From Peribacillus simplex (GTDB lineage: Bacteria > Bacillota > Bacilli > Bacillales > DSM-1321): DNA of 64,000 nt. The notes under the pieces were generated by a model. The model did no database searches and was not told the DNA's origin. It worked only from the letters and a program-made list of their open reading frames with translations. Made by a program: the position numbers and the translations under genes. How positions within the stretch are numbered: the first letter of the stretch is position 1; each line of letters begins with the position of its first letter. The stretch lies in assembly GCF_030123325.1 (NCBI RefSeq), contig NZ_CP126106.1:4182001-4246000 (forward strand). Reading direction: 5' to 3'. Of this stretch, positions 9,218 through 18,293 are shown piece after piece.

Positions 9218-10150
9218 TTATTTAGTATTTCCCATTAACAAGCTGGCATAAGGGGAATCCGAAGGCAGAACGATGACCGTTTGATCTCCAATCGTTTTTT
9301 TGTAGGATTCAAGCGTCCGGTATAGTTTATAGAATTCGGGGTCTTTGGAAAACGACTTATTATAGATTTTCGCTGCTTCCCCTTCTCCTTCAGCCCTGAT
9401 CACTTCTGCATCAGCCTCTGCAGTGGAGAGCAATTCTTTCACTTTCCGATCAGTATCCGCAATGATACGGTTTTTCTTCGCATCACCTTTGGATAGGTAT
9501 TCTTGCGCTTTCGATTCCCGCTCGGAAATCATCCTCTTGAAGACGGATGCTTCGTTTTCGGAGGGCAAGTCAGTCCGCTTTATCCGGACATCCGTCAAGC
9601 TGATCCCATAACTGTCCTTTTGCAGCAGATCGTTGACTTTTTCGGTTATGCGGTCGTTTAAACTTCCCCTGGATGACTTCTCATCATTGATGATTTCATC
9701 ATAATTCAGCTGGCCCAGCTCTGAACGAACTGCCGAATAGATGAACTCTTCCATTTTCGTTTCGGCATTCTCAAGTGTCCTTGCATTTGTAATCAATTTC
9801 TTCGGATCTTCTATTCTCCAAACTGCATAGTTATCGATCAGCATCCGCTTTTTATCTTTCGTATTGATTTCCGCTTCGGAAACATCAGAAGTCATCTGAT
9901 ACTTCGGCAAGGTCATGATACTTTGTATGAATGGCACCTTCGCCTTCAATCCCGGGGTCTTATCGATCCTTACCACCTCACCGAATTGGCGGACGACTTT
10001 GTATTCACCCTCTTTGACGATATAGACATTGGTGAGGATGATCAGCAGCAACGCGATGAAAATAATCAGGAAAATGCCGATTCTCACATAGCCCCTCCAA
10101 TGAAAATCCCCTTTTTTCAACTCAGAGAAATCTATTATTTTTCCGCTCAT
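9218..10150 (-). CDS. hflC: HflC, SPFH-domain membrane protein
   Basis: A 310-aa protein with one N-terminal membrane segment (about residues 25-47) and an SPFH/band 7 domain starting at about residue 50 (VKEGEYKVVRQFGEVVR), followed by a helical region with the RAEGEGEAAKIYNKSF motif. In other bacteria HflK and HflC form a cage around the FtsH protease. The ATG overlaps the hflK stop by 4 bp. B. subtilis does not carry this pair at this locus, so it is an accessory insertion between polA and phoR. Confidence 0.92.
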   Translation of the reverse strand: MSGKIIDFSELKKGDFHWRGYVRIGIFLIIFIALLLIILTNVYIVKEGEYKVVRQFGEVVRIDKTPGLKAKVPFIQSIMTLPKYQMTSDVSEAEINTKDKKRMLIDNYAVWRIEDPKKLITNARTLENAETKMEEFIYSAVRSELGQLNYDEIINDEKSSRGSLNDRITEKVNDLLQKDSYGISLTDVRIKRTDLPSENEASVFKRMISERESKAQEYLSKGDAKKNRIIADTDRKVKELLSTAEADAEVIRAEGEGEAAKIYNKSFSKDPEFYKLYRTLESYKKTIGDQTVIVLPSDSPYASLLMGNTK

Positions 10151-11190
10151 TGTTTAGTGCCCCCTTCCCCTGCCGCTTTTTCTTCCGATGCATTCCCTTT
10201 ATTCATTTCTTCTTCAGGTATAGCGGCTTCATCAGGGGCAGGAGTTTTTTTCGTTTCCTCCTTTTCAAGCGAGCGGAGCGGCAAGTACTTCATTGTGTTT
10301 CCATCATCATTCATAATATAAATCTCTGCATTCGGCAATACTTCCTCAAGGGTTTCAATAATAAGGCGGTCCTTCGTAATCCCCTTATTGCCCTTATACT
10401 CACTGAGTAATTTTTCAAAGACCGCTACATCCCCGCGGGCAGCTTCCGTACGGGCAGCTTTATCCCCATTAGCCTGTGAAATGAGGGCATCTTTTTCCCC
10501 TTCCGCTTCATTCATACGCTTATTTTCATATTTATCCGCTTCGTTGATTTTCGTATTCGCCGTTTCCCGGGCATCCGTTACATTGGTGAATGCTTTCCGC
10601 ACTTCTTCATTCGGTAACTCCACGTCCTGGAGTTTAACCGCAGATATGGAAATCCCGACATCATATTTCTCCATTAGCTGTGACAATAAATCGCGTACAT
10701 CCGCTTCGATTTGCGCTTTACCGGATGTAAGGGCATCATCGATTTTCGTGCTGCCGATGATGCTCCGTAATGCAGCTGAAGTCGTATCATACAATATTTT
10801 TTCTGGATCATCTGCATTGTATAGATATTTAGGAGGGTCGGTGATTTTCCACTGGACCACCAGGTCGGCCAGCACAATATTTTCATCACCCGTAATCATT
10901 TTGGTCTCACTCGGGTAATCCTTCACCTCTCCATCCTCTTCCTTATATCCAAATTTAAGACTGAATGTTTCTTTGGATAATTTCTCGACCGATTGAACGG
11001 GCCAAGGAAGTTTAAAGTGAAGTCCTGGTTCCGTTATCGTCTGCTCCACTTTACCAAACGTCATTATGACAGCTTGATCGGATTCATCAACCGTGTACCA
11101 GGTCGATATCGCAACTATACCTAAAATTAAAATAAGAAAGACAAGTCCTGTGATCGTATATATCCTTTTTAAGCTAACGATATGTATCAC
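10147..11190 (-). CDS. hflK: HflK, SPFH-domain membrane protein
   Basis: A 347-aa partner of HflC: one membrane segment near the N-terminus (residues about 10-30), SPFH domain from about residue 33 (VDESDQAVIMTFGKVEQ), a helical KINEADKYENKRMNEAEGE region and a disordered acidic C-tail. The only canonical start in frame near the N-terminus is the GTG at 11190, yet that GTG lies inside the Shine-Dalgarno-like sequence AAGAAGGGGTGAT, leaving no spacer; see findings. The coordinates given use this GTG. Confidence 0.88.
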   Translation of the reverse strand: MIHIVSLKRIYTITGLVFLILILGIVAISTWYTVDESDQAVIMTFGKVEQTITEPGLHFKLPWPVQSVEKLSKETFSLKFGYKEEDGEVKDYPSETKMITGDENIVLADLVVQWKITDPPKYLYNADDPEKILYDTTSAALRSIIGSTKIDDALTSGKAQIEADVRDLLSQLMEKYDVGISISAVKLQDVELPNEEVRKAFTNVTDARETANTKINEADKYENKRMNEAEGEKDALISQANGDKAARTEAARGDVAVFEKLLSEYKGNKGITKDRLIIETLEEVLPNAEIYIMNDDGNTMKYLPLRSLEKEETKKTPAPDEAAIPEEEMNKGNASEEKAAGEGGTKQ

Positions 11191-11302
11191 CCCTTCTTTG
11201 CAGTTATATCTTATTTACGCAAGGAAGGGCCTAAAGTTTCATAAAAATCTAATATTTTTCCAGGAAAATAGGATAGAGGGATGGTTCGCGGGGAATATAG
11301 CC

Positions 11303-11333
11303 AAAATTAAAAGACAGAGACCATGTCTCTGTC
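11303..11333 (-). terminator. phoPR terminator
   Basis: Arms GACAGAGA / TCTCTGTC with a 5-nt loop, followed on the minus strand by TTTTAATTTT. A second hairpin, GGGG..GTACA / TGTAC.CCC, lies at 11355-11378. The 240-bp gap to hflK contains nothing else clear. Confidence 0.75.
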
Positions 11334-11433
11334 AATGTTTAACTCCTTGGATGAGGGGTTGTACAACCATTGTACCCCTGCATTATGAAGTCCGTTTTAA
11401 GGAATTGTAAAGGAAATGTAAATAAGAAACCCG

Positions 11434-13212
11434 CTACATTTTTCCTTTTAAGCTTTTATTTAAGGTGACTGTAAAAGTCGTCCCGGTTCCAGGTGTGCTT
11501 TCCACATTGATTTTACCTTTATGGACTTCTATTATATGCTTGACGATTGCCAGTCCAATGCCCGTTCCTCCTGAATCGCGGCTCCTCGCCTTATCGATCC
11601 GGTAAAACCGTTCAAAGATCCTCGGCAGTTCTTTTTCTTCGATGCCGATCCCGCTGTCTTGCACTGCAATATCGACCGTCTGTTCATTTTCAATGATATC
11701 AACGGTGACCCTGCCGCCATTTGGTGTGTAGGTCAATGCGTTCGTAATCAAATTGATGAAAACCTGTTTGATCCTGTCAGATTCCCCTTCAATGAATACC
11801 GGCTCCGGTGATGTTTTAATTTCAAGGGATACTTCTTTTTCTTTCAGCTTGCCTATAAGCATCTCTTGTATTTCGCCAAGCACTTTCGTAATATCCACGA
11901 CCCCTGCGTTTAAAACGAATTCCTGTTGCTCCATTTTGGATAAATTCAGAAGCTCCTGAATGAGTTCTTGCAGCCGATCACTTTCTTTCAGGATAATCGA
12001 TAAAAAGTGCTTTAAGGTCTTTTCGTCTTTTAAGGCGCCATCCAACAATGTTTCAGAAAAGCCTTTAATAGAAGTGATCGGGGTCCTCAATTCATGGGAT
12101 ACATTAGCCACGAAATCCTTCCGCATCTGCTCGAGCCTTTTCAATTCGGTGATATCATGGAAAATGAGGAGGATCCCCTTCCATTCATCATGGTTCCCGA
12201 TAATGGGGGCCCCGTAAATCTCAAAATGCTTACGTTCTATGGCAAGCGGTATCTTCACCTGTCGTTTAATCGTTTTTTCCGTTCGAAAGATTTCTTCGAT
12301 GATGGCTATGACTTCCTGATCTTTAATGACCGAATAATATTCCTGAAACAAAAACGTAGCGGAGTTCACTCGGAAGCTTTTCTTGAATTCCCGGTTGATT
12401 AATGTGGTATACCCTTTACTGTCTATCAGCAGGACACCACTACCGATGTTTTCAACAAGTGTTTCCAAACGATCCTGATTCATTTCCCTCGCTATCTCTG
12501 TTTCCTGAAGATTTCTCGCCAATATGTTCAAGGAAGTTGTCAGCATTCCCGTTTCATCGGAATGCCGCCCGAATGTCCGGGTTCCATAATTCCCTTTGGC
12601 CAGTTCAATGGCCGCCATCGTCGCCTCCTCGATCGGACGCGTATAATATGAAGTGATTTTGCTGGCAAGCATGAGAATGATGATCAAGGCCACCCCTAAA
12701 CAAATGATCAATATTTGCCACATTTGTTTATTCACTTGATTGATGGCCTCTATTTCATTGCTATGAACGACAAAGCCTTCAATCTCTCCGTCCTTTTCAA
12801 CCGTCTTCCAATAATAATGGAGGTCCGATTCGCCTTCGACCACTTCAAACCCTTCCCCATGCTTAAGCCCTTTTTCCAAAGTTATTTTACGAAGGACATT
12901 GGCATGGCCTTTAAATATTTCATTGGATGATGTCGAATCGTATAATATTTCCCCATTCGTGGAGAGAATGGTTAAATTCGAATCTAAAAGGGGTGTCAGT
13001 TTTGCCGTCTTCCCTTTTTCCAAAAAGGACTCGATACCGCCATGCTCCTGAATATATGTAGAAATGAAAAATGTTTCGTTCTGTATACGGTCATTGAACG
13101 TTTTAATATAATAACTTTTGAACAAGTGTCCTAATAAAAAGCCCACGGCCATCAGGACGACCATCACCAATGTGATGAGGGTATATAAGAGCTTTTTACG
13201 ATAGGTCGTCAT
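11434..13212 (-). CDS. phoR: PhoR, sensor histidine kinase for phosphate limitation
   Basis: A 592-aa class I histidine kinase: membrane segments at about residues 8-30 and 165-185 flanking an extracellular sensor domain, then HAMP (about 185-240), PAS (about 248-360), a HisKA domain with the phospho-acceptor His373 (VSHELRTPITSIKG) and an ATPase domain with N (NLITNALTYTP), G1 (DSGIGI) and G2 (GGTGIGLAI) boxes. The start overlaps the phoP stop by 4 bp. The position between polA and mdh matches phoR of B. subtilis, and the layout is that of PhoR/WalK-like kinases. Confidence 0.94.
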   Translation of the reverse strand: MTTYRKKLLYTLITLVMVVLMAVGFLLGHLFKSYYIKTFNDRIQNETFFISTYIQEHGGIESFLEKGKTAKLTPLLDSNLTILSTNGEILYDSTSSNEIFKGHANVLRKITLEKGLKHGEGFEVVEGESDLHYYWKTVEKDGEIEGFVVHSNEIEAINQVNKQMWQILIICLGVALIIILMLASKITSYYTRPIEEATMAAIELAKGNYGTRTFGRHSDETGMLTTSLNILARNLQETEIAREMNQDRLETLVENIGSGVLLIDSKGYTTLINREFKKSFRVNSATFLFQEYYSVIKDQEVIAIIEEIFRTEKTIKRQVKIPLAIERKHFEIYGAPIIGNHDEWKGILLIFHDITELKRLEQMRKDFVANVSHELRTPITSIKGFSETLLDGALKDEKTLKHFLSIILKESDRLQELIQELLNLSKMEQQEFVLNAGVVDITKVLGEIQEMLIGKLKEKEVSLEIKTSPEPVFIEGESDRIKQVFINLITNALTYTPNGGRVTVDIIENEQTVDIAVQDSGIGIEEKELPRIFERFYRIDKARSRDSGGTGIGLAIVKHIIEVHKGKINVESTPGTGTTFTVTLNKSLKGKM

Positions 13213-13928
13213 TCTTTTTTAGGCTCCTCAAGCTTATACCCCAAGCCCCTTATCGTTTTAATATATAGAGGTTTTTTTGTATCTTTTTCTATTTTTTCAC
13301 GAAGATGGCTAATATGGACATCGACGATTCGTGAGTCTCCCGCGAAATCATAATTCCATACCGCACTGAGCAGTTGATCCCTGGTCAGCACTCTTCCTTT
13401 ATTCTTCGCCAAGTATAAAAGTAATTCAAATTCCTTTGGAGTCAATTCTAATTGCTGTTCATCAAAGAATGCTTCGTATCGTTCCGGGAACACTTTCAAT
13501 TCCCCTAATTTCAAGAGGCCATCTTCTTGATCCTGACTTGATTCACTGCCGTTCGATTGTAACTGGGATCTTCTTAAAATGGCTTTAATCCGGGCCACTA
13601 CCTCCCTAGGACTGAATGGCTTGGTCAAGTAATCATCCGCCCCCAGTTCAAGTCCCAGCACCTTGTCAAATTCATCGTCCTTAGCTGTCAGCATCAAGAT
13701 CGGTATATTGATTTTTTGCTGGCGAAGCTGCTTACATACTTCAAGCCCGTCCATTTTAGGCAGCATCAAATCCAATACCACTAAATCGGGGCGTATATCC
13801 ACGGCAGCCTCCAGCCCTTGTTCACCATCCAAAGCTGTGATTACCGAATAGCCTGCTTGTTCTAAATTGTACTGAAGTAAGGTAACTATTGATTGTTCAT
13901 CATCCACTACGAGAATTTTCTTTGACAT
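13209..13928 (-). CDS. phoP: PhoP, OmpR-family response regulator
   Basis: A 239-aa regulator. The receiver domain has acidic residues at 9-10, phospho-acceptor Asp53 (VVLDLMLPK) and the conserved Lys of LTAKDD; the C-terminal winged helix (about 135-235) ends DVHISHLREKIEKD...TIRGLGYKLE. In B. subtilis PhoP controls the Pho regulon and is autoregulated. The ATG follows AGGAGGATC. It is coupled to phoR by a 4-bp overlap. Confidence 0.95.
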   Translation of the reverse strand: MSKKILVVDDEQSIVTLLQYNLEQAGYSVITALDGEQGLEAAVDIRPDLVVLDLMLPKMDGLEVCKQLRQQKINIPILMLTAKDDEFDKVLGLELGADDYLTKPFSPREVVARIKAILRRSQLQSNGSESSQDQEDGLLKLGELKVFPERYEAFFDEQQLELTPKEFELLLYLAKNKGRVLTRDQLLSAVWNYDFAGDSRIVDVHISHLREKIEKDTKKPLYIKTIRGLGYKLEEPKKE

Positions 13929-13990
13929 TAGATCCTCCTGAATTATGTATTACCCAAAAGACCAATTTCTTGGTCTACTCATCCACTTCC

Positions 13991-14019
13991 ATTATAAAGA
14001 ATATTATATGAAATTTACA
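13991..14019 (-). promoter_or_regulatory. Candidate phoPR promoter
   Basis: Minus strand TGTAAA, 17 bp, TATAAT, 60 bp upstream of phoP. The -10 is perfect and the -35 weak, as expected of an activated promoter. TTTACA on the opposite strand at 14014-14019 resembles one PhoP-box repeat, but no clear pair of repeats is seen. Confidence 0.45.
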
Positions 14020-14094
14020 CCTAAAAAAACGGAAAGATGTTATTCCTTATCTTCAGCAGGGTAATTATAAGTTCCAAGGACTTTTGAAGCAGAT

Positions 14095-14153
14095 AAAAAA
14101 ACTGCCCGGAGTCAGAAAAAGGCCATGGCCTTTTCTTCCTATATCCGAACAGT
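14095..14153 (-). terminator. mdh terminator, nested hairpins
   Basis: An outer 10-bp stem (14101-14110 with 14144-14153, two G-U pairs) encloses a second palindrome AAAAGGCCATGGCCTTTT; a run of seven T follows on the minus strand. Confidence 0.85.
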
Positions 14154-14167
14154 CTGATCATGATCAC

Positions 14168-15103
14168 TTATTGAAGGACTTGCATTACTGCTTTAACTGA
14201 TTCAACTGATTTTGAAAGTGCCGCTTTTTCGTCTGCGGTCAATTCAAGTTCGATGATTTGTTCAATACCGTTCGCACCCAGTACAGTCGGCACTCCAAGG
14301 TAAATACCTTCAAATCCGTATTCACCTTCAAGATAAGCGATGGACGGAAGAACGCGGCGTTGGTCTTTAAGGATCGCTTCAGCCATTTCCACTAGAGATG
14401 CAGCTGGTGCATAATAGGCACTTCCGTTTCCAAGAAGGTTAACGATTTCTCCGCCGCCAGTGCGGGTACGGGCCACGATTGCTTCTAGACGATCTTGAGG
14501 GATCAATGTTTCCAAAGGAATTCCGCCTGCATAAGAGTAACGTACCAATGGAACCATATCATCTCCGTGTCCGCCAAGAACGAAACCAGTTACATCTTTA
14601 ACCGATAAGTTTAATTCTTGAGCTACGAAAGTACGGAAACGAGCTGTATCAAGGACACCTGATTGTCCGATAACGCGTTCTTTAGGGAAACCTGATTCTT
14701 TGTAAACAGTGTAAGTCATTGCATCTACAGGGTTAGTCAAAACGATGATGGTTGTGTTAGGGGAATATTTAACGACTTCTTTAGTTACTGATTTCATAAC
14801 TTTTTGGTTAGTTTGAACTAAGTCGTCACGGCTCATGCCGGGTTTGCGGGCAATTCCGGCAGTTATGATCACTACGTCGGAATCAGCTGTTTCTGCATAG
14901 TCGGATGTACCGATGATGTTAGCATCGAAACCTAGGACAGGTCCTGCTTCCGCCATATCAAGGGCTTTACCTTTTGTAGGGTTTTCAGCTTGCGGGATAT
15001 CAACTAAAACGATATCGCCAAGTTCTTTTTGAGCGGCTAGGAATGCTGCTGTAGCACCAGTGAATCCAGCACCTACAACTGTGATTTTTTTACGTTTAGA
15101 CAT
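14168..15103 (-). CDS. mdh: Mdh, malate dehydrogenase
   Basis: A 311-aa LDH-like NAD malate dehydrogenase: Rossmann motif VVGAGFTGATAAFLA, Asp of VLVDIP for NAD, substrate arginines in GIARKPGMSRDDL, the TNPVD motif and the catalytic His in GGHGDDMVP. Closes the TCA cycle. RBS AGGAGG lies 7 nt before the ATG. It is the third gene of the citZ-icd-mdh group, with a 121-bp gap to icd that holds a long hairpin. Confidence 0.98.
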   Translation of the reverse strand: MSKRKKITVVGAGFTGATAAFLAAQKELGDIVLVDIPQAENPTKGKALDMAEAGPVLGFDANIIGTSDYAETADSDVVIITAGIARKPGMSRDDLVQTNQKVMKSVTKEVVKYSPNTTIIVLTNPVDAMTYTVYKESGFPKERVIGQSGVLDTARFRTFVAQELNLSVKDVTGFVLGGHGDDMVPLVRYSYAGGIPLETLIPQDRLEAIVARTRTGGGEIVNLLGNGSAYYAPAASLVEMAEAILKDQRRVLPSIAYLEGEYGFEGIYLGVPTVLGANGIEQIIELELTADEKAALSKSVESVKAVMQVLQ

Positions 15104-15176
15104 GTTATTTCCTCCTTAAAATATATGAATACTTTTGGAATACTTTTAACATCCTCATGAAAATATATTAAGCCTC

Positions 15177-15209
15177 CTGGAAAAGCAGCCCGTTCAGGCA
15201 CTTTTCCAG
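15177..15209. other. Hairpin between icd and mdh
   Basis: CTGGAAAAG and CTTTTCCAG form a 9-bp perfect stem, with further pairing of GCC and GGC inside. No T run follows on the coding strand, so it looks like a processing or stability element rather than a simple terminator. Confidence 0.6.
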
Positions 15210-15224
15210 AAAGCATATAATGAA

Positions 15225-16496
15225 TTATTTAAGGTTTTTGATAAGCTCGTCTGCGAACTCAGAACATTTAACTTCCGTTGCACCTTCCATTAGGCGGGCA
15301 AAGTCGTATGTAACAACTTTAGAAGCGATTGTTTGTTCCACTGATTTAGTGATGCTGTTTGCAGCTTCGTTCCAGCCAAGGTGCTCAAGTAAAAGAACGC
15401 CTGAAAGAAGAACTGAAGATGGGTTAACTTTATCAAGACCAGCATATTTAGGAGCCGTTCCGTGAGTTGCTTCGAAGATGGCATGTCCAGTTTCGTAGTT
15501 GATGTTCGCTCCTGGAGCGATACCGATTCCGCCAACTTGTGCAGCTAATGCATCAGAAATGTAATCTCCGTTCAAGTTCATTGTTGCAACAACATCAAAC
15601 TCTTTAGGACGAGTCAGGATTTGTTGTAAGAAGATATCAGCAATCGAATCTTTAACGATGATTTTGCCTTCAGCTTCAGCAGCGGATTGTGCTTTGTTAG
15701 CAGCTTCAGTGCCTTCAGCTTCTTTAATTTTGTCATATTGGTTCCATGTGAACACTTTATCGGCGAATTCTTGTTCTGCAACTTCATAACCCCAAGTTTT
15801 GAATGCACCTTCAGTGAATTTCATGATGTTACCTTTATGAACAAGCGTTAATGATTTACGGCCTTCTTTGATCGCATAGTTAAGCGCAGAACGAACAAGA
15901 CGTTTCGTTCCTTCTTCGGAAATCGGTTTAATTCCGATACCTGAAGTTTCAGGGAAACGAATGTTTTGAACACCGAATTCGTTTTGCAGGAATTCGATTA
16001 ATTTCTTAGCTTCGTCAGAACCTTTTGCATATTCGATACCAGCATAGATGTCTTCAGTGTTTTCACGGAAGATGACCATGTCAGTGTCTTCTGGACGTTT
16101 AACTGGTGAAGGTACACCTTCAAAGTAACGTACTGGACGAAGACATACGAATAAGTCCAATACTTGGCGCAATGCAACGTTCAATGAGCGGATACCGCCA
16201 CCGATTGGAGTTGTAAGAGGTCCTTTAATAGCGATTAGATATTCGTTAATGACATCAAGAGTTTCTTGTGGAAGCCATTCGCCCGTTTGGTCAAATGCTT
16301 TTTGTCCAGCTAAAACTTCTTTCCATTCGATTTTCTTTTCGCCATTGTAAGCTTTTTCAACTGCTGCGTCTAAAACGCGGGATGCTGCAGCCCAGATATC
16401 AGGACCGATTCCGTCTCCCTCAATATAAGGAACGATTGGATTGTTTGGTACGTTAAGAGCACCGTTAGTAACTGTGATTTTTTGGCTTTGTGTCAT
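15225..16496 (-). CDS. icd: Icd, NADP-dependent isocitrate dehydrogenase
   Basis: A 423-aa enzyme, identical in length to B. subtilis Icd. It shows PYIEGDGIG at the N-terminus, the phosphorylatable-loop equivalent GGIRSLNVALRQ, the RENTEDIYAG motif, the NLNGDYISD metal-binding motif and the FEATHGTAPKYAG NADP site. The ATG at 16496 follows GGAGGTAAGAGAC; the 15 upstream codons that stay open have no ribosome-binding site. With aceA nearby the cell must split isocitrate flux between TCA cycle and glyoxylate shunt. Confidence 0.98.
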   Translation of the reverse strand: MTQSQKITVTNGALNVPNNPIVPYIEGDGIGPDIWAAASRVLDAAVEKAYNGEKKIEWKEVLAGQKAFDQTGEWLPQETLDVINEYLIAIKGPLTTPIGGGIRSLNVALRQVLDLFVCLRPVRYFEGVPSPVKRPEDTDMVIFRENTEDIYAGIEYAKGSDEAKKLIEFLQNEFGVQNIRFPETSGIGIKPISEEGTKRLVRSALNYAIKEGRKSLTLVHKGNIMKFTEGAFKTWGYEVAEQEFADKVFTWNQYDKIKEAEGTEAANKAQSAAEAEGKIIVKDSIADIFLQQILTRPKEFDVVATMNLNGDYISDALAAQVGGIGIAPGANINYETGHAIFEATHGTAPKYAGLDKVNPSSVLLSGVLLLEHLGWNEAANSITKSVEQTIASKVVTYDFARLMEGATEVKCSEFADELIKNLK

Positions 16497-16520
16497 GTCT
16501 CTTACCTCCGATTCAAATTC

Positions 16521-16569
16521 AAAGGTTAGATGGCCTGCCATTTAATGAGGCAGAACCACTAACCTTTTT
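16521..16569. other. Long hairpin between citZ and icd
   Basis: AAAGGTTAG pairs with CTAACCTTT, and inside it TGG..CTGCC pairs with GGCAG..CCA, about 17 bp in total. The six-T run is on the plus-strand side, so on the coding strand it is at most a weak terminator. Confidence 0.65.
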
Positions 16570-16636
16570 TACTCACATCTATTAATTTACTACAAATTCG
16601 ATGAAATAAAAAATGATTTTTCGAAAAAACTTTTAA

Positions 16637-17752
16637 TTAGCGTTTTTCAATCGGTACATATTTTTGCATACCTGGTCCAACATACTCTGCACGCGGACGG
16701 ATAAGGCGGTTGTTTGAATATTGCTCAAGGATATGAGCGATCCAGCCTGAAGCACGGCTCACGGCAAAGATTGGTGTAAATAGGTCATGCTCGATACCTA
16801 AACTGTGGTATACGGAAGCAGAGTAGAAATCCACATTCGGCGGAAGATTTTTTTGACCGGTCACGATTTCATGAATTTTGATGGACATATCATAATATTG
16901 AGGTTGTCCAGTAAGTTCAGTCAGTTTTTGTGACATTTCTTTAAGGTGTTTAGCACGAGGATCACCTTTACGGTATACACGGTGGCCAAAGCCCATGATT
17001 TTTTCTTTATTGGCTAATTTTTCGTTGATATATGGCTCAACGTTTTCAACTGAACCGATATCTGTAAGCATTTTCATGACTTGTTCGTTAGCTCCGCCGT
17101 GAAGAGGGCCTTTTAAAGCGCCGATAGCAGAAGTTACGCCAGAATAGATATCAGATAATGTAGCCACACAAACGCGTGCAGTGAATGTAGAAGCGTTTAA
17201 TTCATGGTCAGCATGAAGAACCAATGCTTTGTTGAATGCTTCTTCTTCGATTGCCGTTGGTTCGTTACCGCTTAACATATATAAGAAGTTAGCAGCAAAG
17301 CTTAAATCTGTACGTGGAGCAACAGCTTCTTTCCCTTGACGGATGCGAGCGAAAGTTGTTACCAATGTAGGGATTTTTGCTTGGATGCGGATAGCTTTAC
17401 GATAGTTAGCATCTTCACTCATTACATCTGCTTCTTCATCATAAAGACCCAGAAGAGATACTGCAGTGCGAAGAGCTCCCATTGGATGTACTTTATCGAT
17501 TGGGTATGTTTTGAAGTGATTAACCACTTCAGCTGGAATTTCAGCATTTTCAGCAAGCTGTTTAGTTAATTCTTCTAATTGGCTTTTGTTCGGAAGAGCT
17601 CCGTGCCATAAAAGATAGATTACTTCCTCGAATGTTGCGTTAGAAGCTAAATCATCGATGTCATAACCTACATACGTTAATGTGTCATCGATAATGGAGC
17701 TTACTGATGAAGTTGTTGCTACCACACCTTCAAGACCTTTTGTTGCTGTCAT
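16637..17752 (-). CDS. citZ: CitZ, citrate synthase II
   Basis: A 371-aa citrate synthase with the active-site histidines in LHADHELNASTFTARV and GFGHRVYRKGDPRAK and an aspartate in VDFYSASVYHSLGI. First enzyme of the TCA cycle and first gene of citZ-icd-mdh. The ATG lies 11 nt after AAAGGAGAG. Upstream, at 17881-17894, is a perfect cre sequence, in line with CcpA repression known for citZ of B. subtilis. Confidence 0.97.
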   Translation of the reverse strand: MTATKGLEGVVATTSSVSSIIDDTLTYVGYDIDDLASNATFEEVIYLLWHGALPNKSQLEELTKQLAENAEIPAEVVNHFKTYPIDKVHPMGALRTAVSLLGLYDEEADVMSEDANYRKAIRIQAKIPTLVTTFARIRQGKEAVAPRTDLSFAANFLYMLSGNEPTAIEEEAFNKALVLHADHELNASTFTARVCVATLSDIYSGVTSAIGALKGPLHGGANEQVMKMLTDIGSVENVEPYINEKLANKEKIMGFGHRVYRKGDPRAKHLKEMSQKLTELTGQPQYYDMSIKIHEIVTGQKNLPPNVDFYSASVYHSLGIEHDLFTPIFAVSRASGWIAHILEQYSNNRLIRPRAEYVGPGMQKYVPIEKR

Positions 17753-18293
17753 ACTAAATCTCTCCTTTTCCTAAATATTCCCCTATGCCCTTGCTATTTA
17801 GCGTATAAATATAGCGCTTCCAAGAAATTAGCTATTGTAAACAACCATCTATTTTTTAGCAGAAGACATACATCTTGTATTGAAAGCGTTCACAGAATAT
17901 GACCCCAACAATAGTAAAATGTACGATAATCTTTTAAACGAAATTCTAAAAATAATGCTTGTAGCTATTCCTAGTGAGCGCTTGCTCAATAACTACATCT
18001 TTTTTTTAAGATTCCTCAAAAATATCAATGATATTCTGAATCCCAATTTTAATAAATCAGAGCAGTTACAACATTATTATAAACAATAAACACTTTTTTG
18101 GGAATGAAAAGCACTTAAAATGTGAAAAAATTATTATTTTATTAGAAAAATTAGCTACATATTCTCTTGCTTTTTTTTATGCGATTCAAAACGTTTTTTT
18201 TGAAAATTCGCCCCAAAGCAGAATAAACGAAACATTAAATAGAAAATTTACATTCCCAGTACTGACGGGATTTTCTCCCCTTTGCCATTCGCT
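17753..18293. other. AT-rich region upstream of citZ
   Basis: A 541-bp gap without a convincing gene. It holds the cre site at 17881-17894, a palindrome GAGCGCTTGCTC at about 17976-17987, and an AT-rich stretch with long T runs at 18150-18210. A 69-codon plus-strand frame (17880-18089) has no ribosome-binding site and overlaps the cre. Confidence 0.6.
17881..17894. promoter_or_regulatory. Catabolite-responsive element (cre) upstream of citZ
   Basis: TGAAAGCGTTCACA fits the cre consensus TGWAANCGNTNWCA at every defined position on both strands. It lies 129 bp before the citZ start codon. CcpA control of citZ is established in B. subtilis. Confidence 0.8.

Noticed and set aside
10388..10918. 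176-codon frame antisense to hflK
   Set aside because: Shadow frame of a real coding gene; Ser/Ala-rich translation typical of antisense frames.
14001..14020. PhoP-box repeats before phoP
   Set aside because: Only one TTTACA repeat; the required spacing to a second repeat is not met.
17880..18089. 69-codon plus-strand frame upstream of citZ
   Set aside because: No ribosome-binding site, TTG start inside the cre site, AT-rich chance composition.
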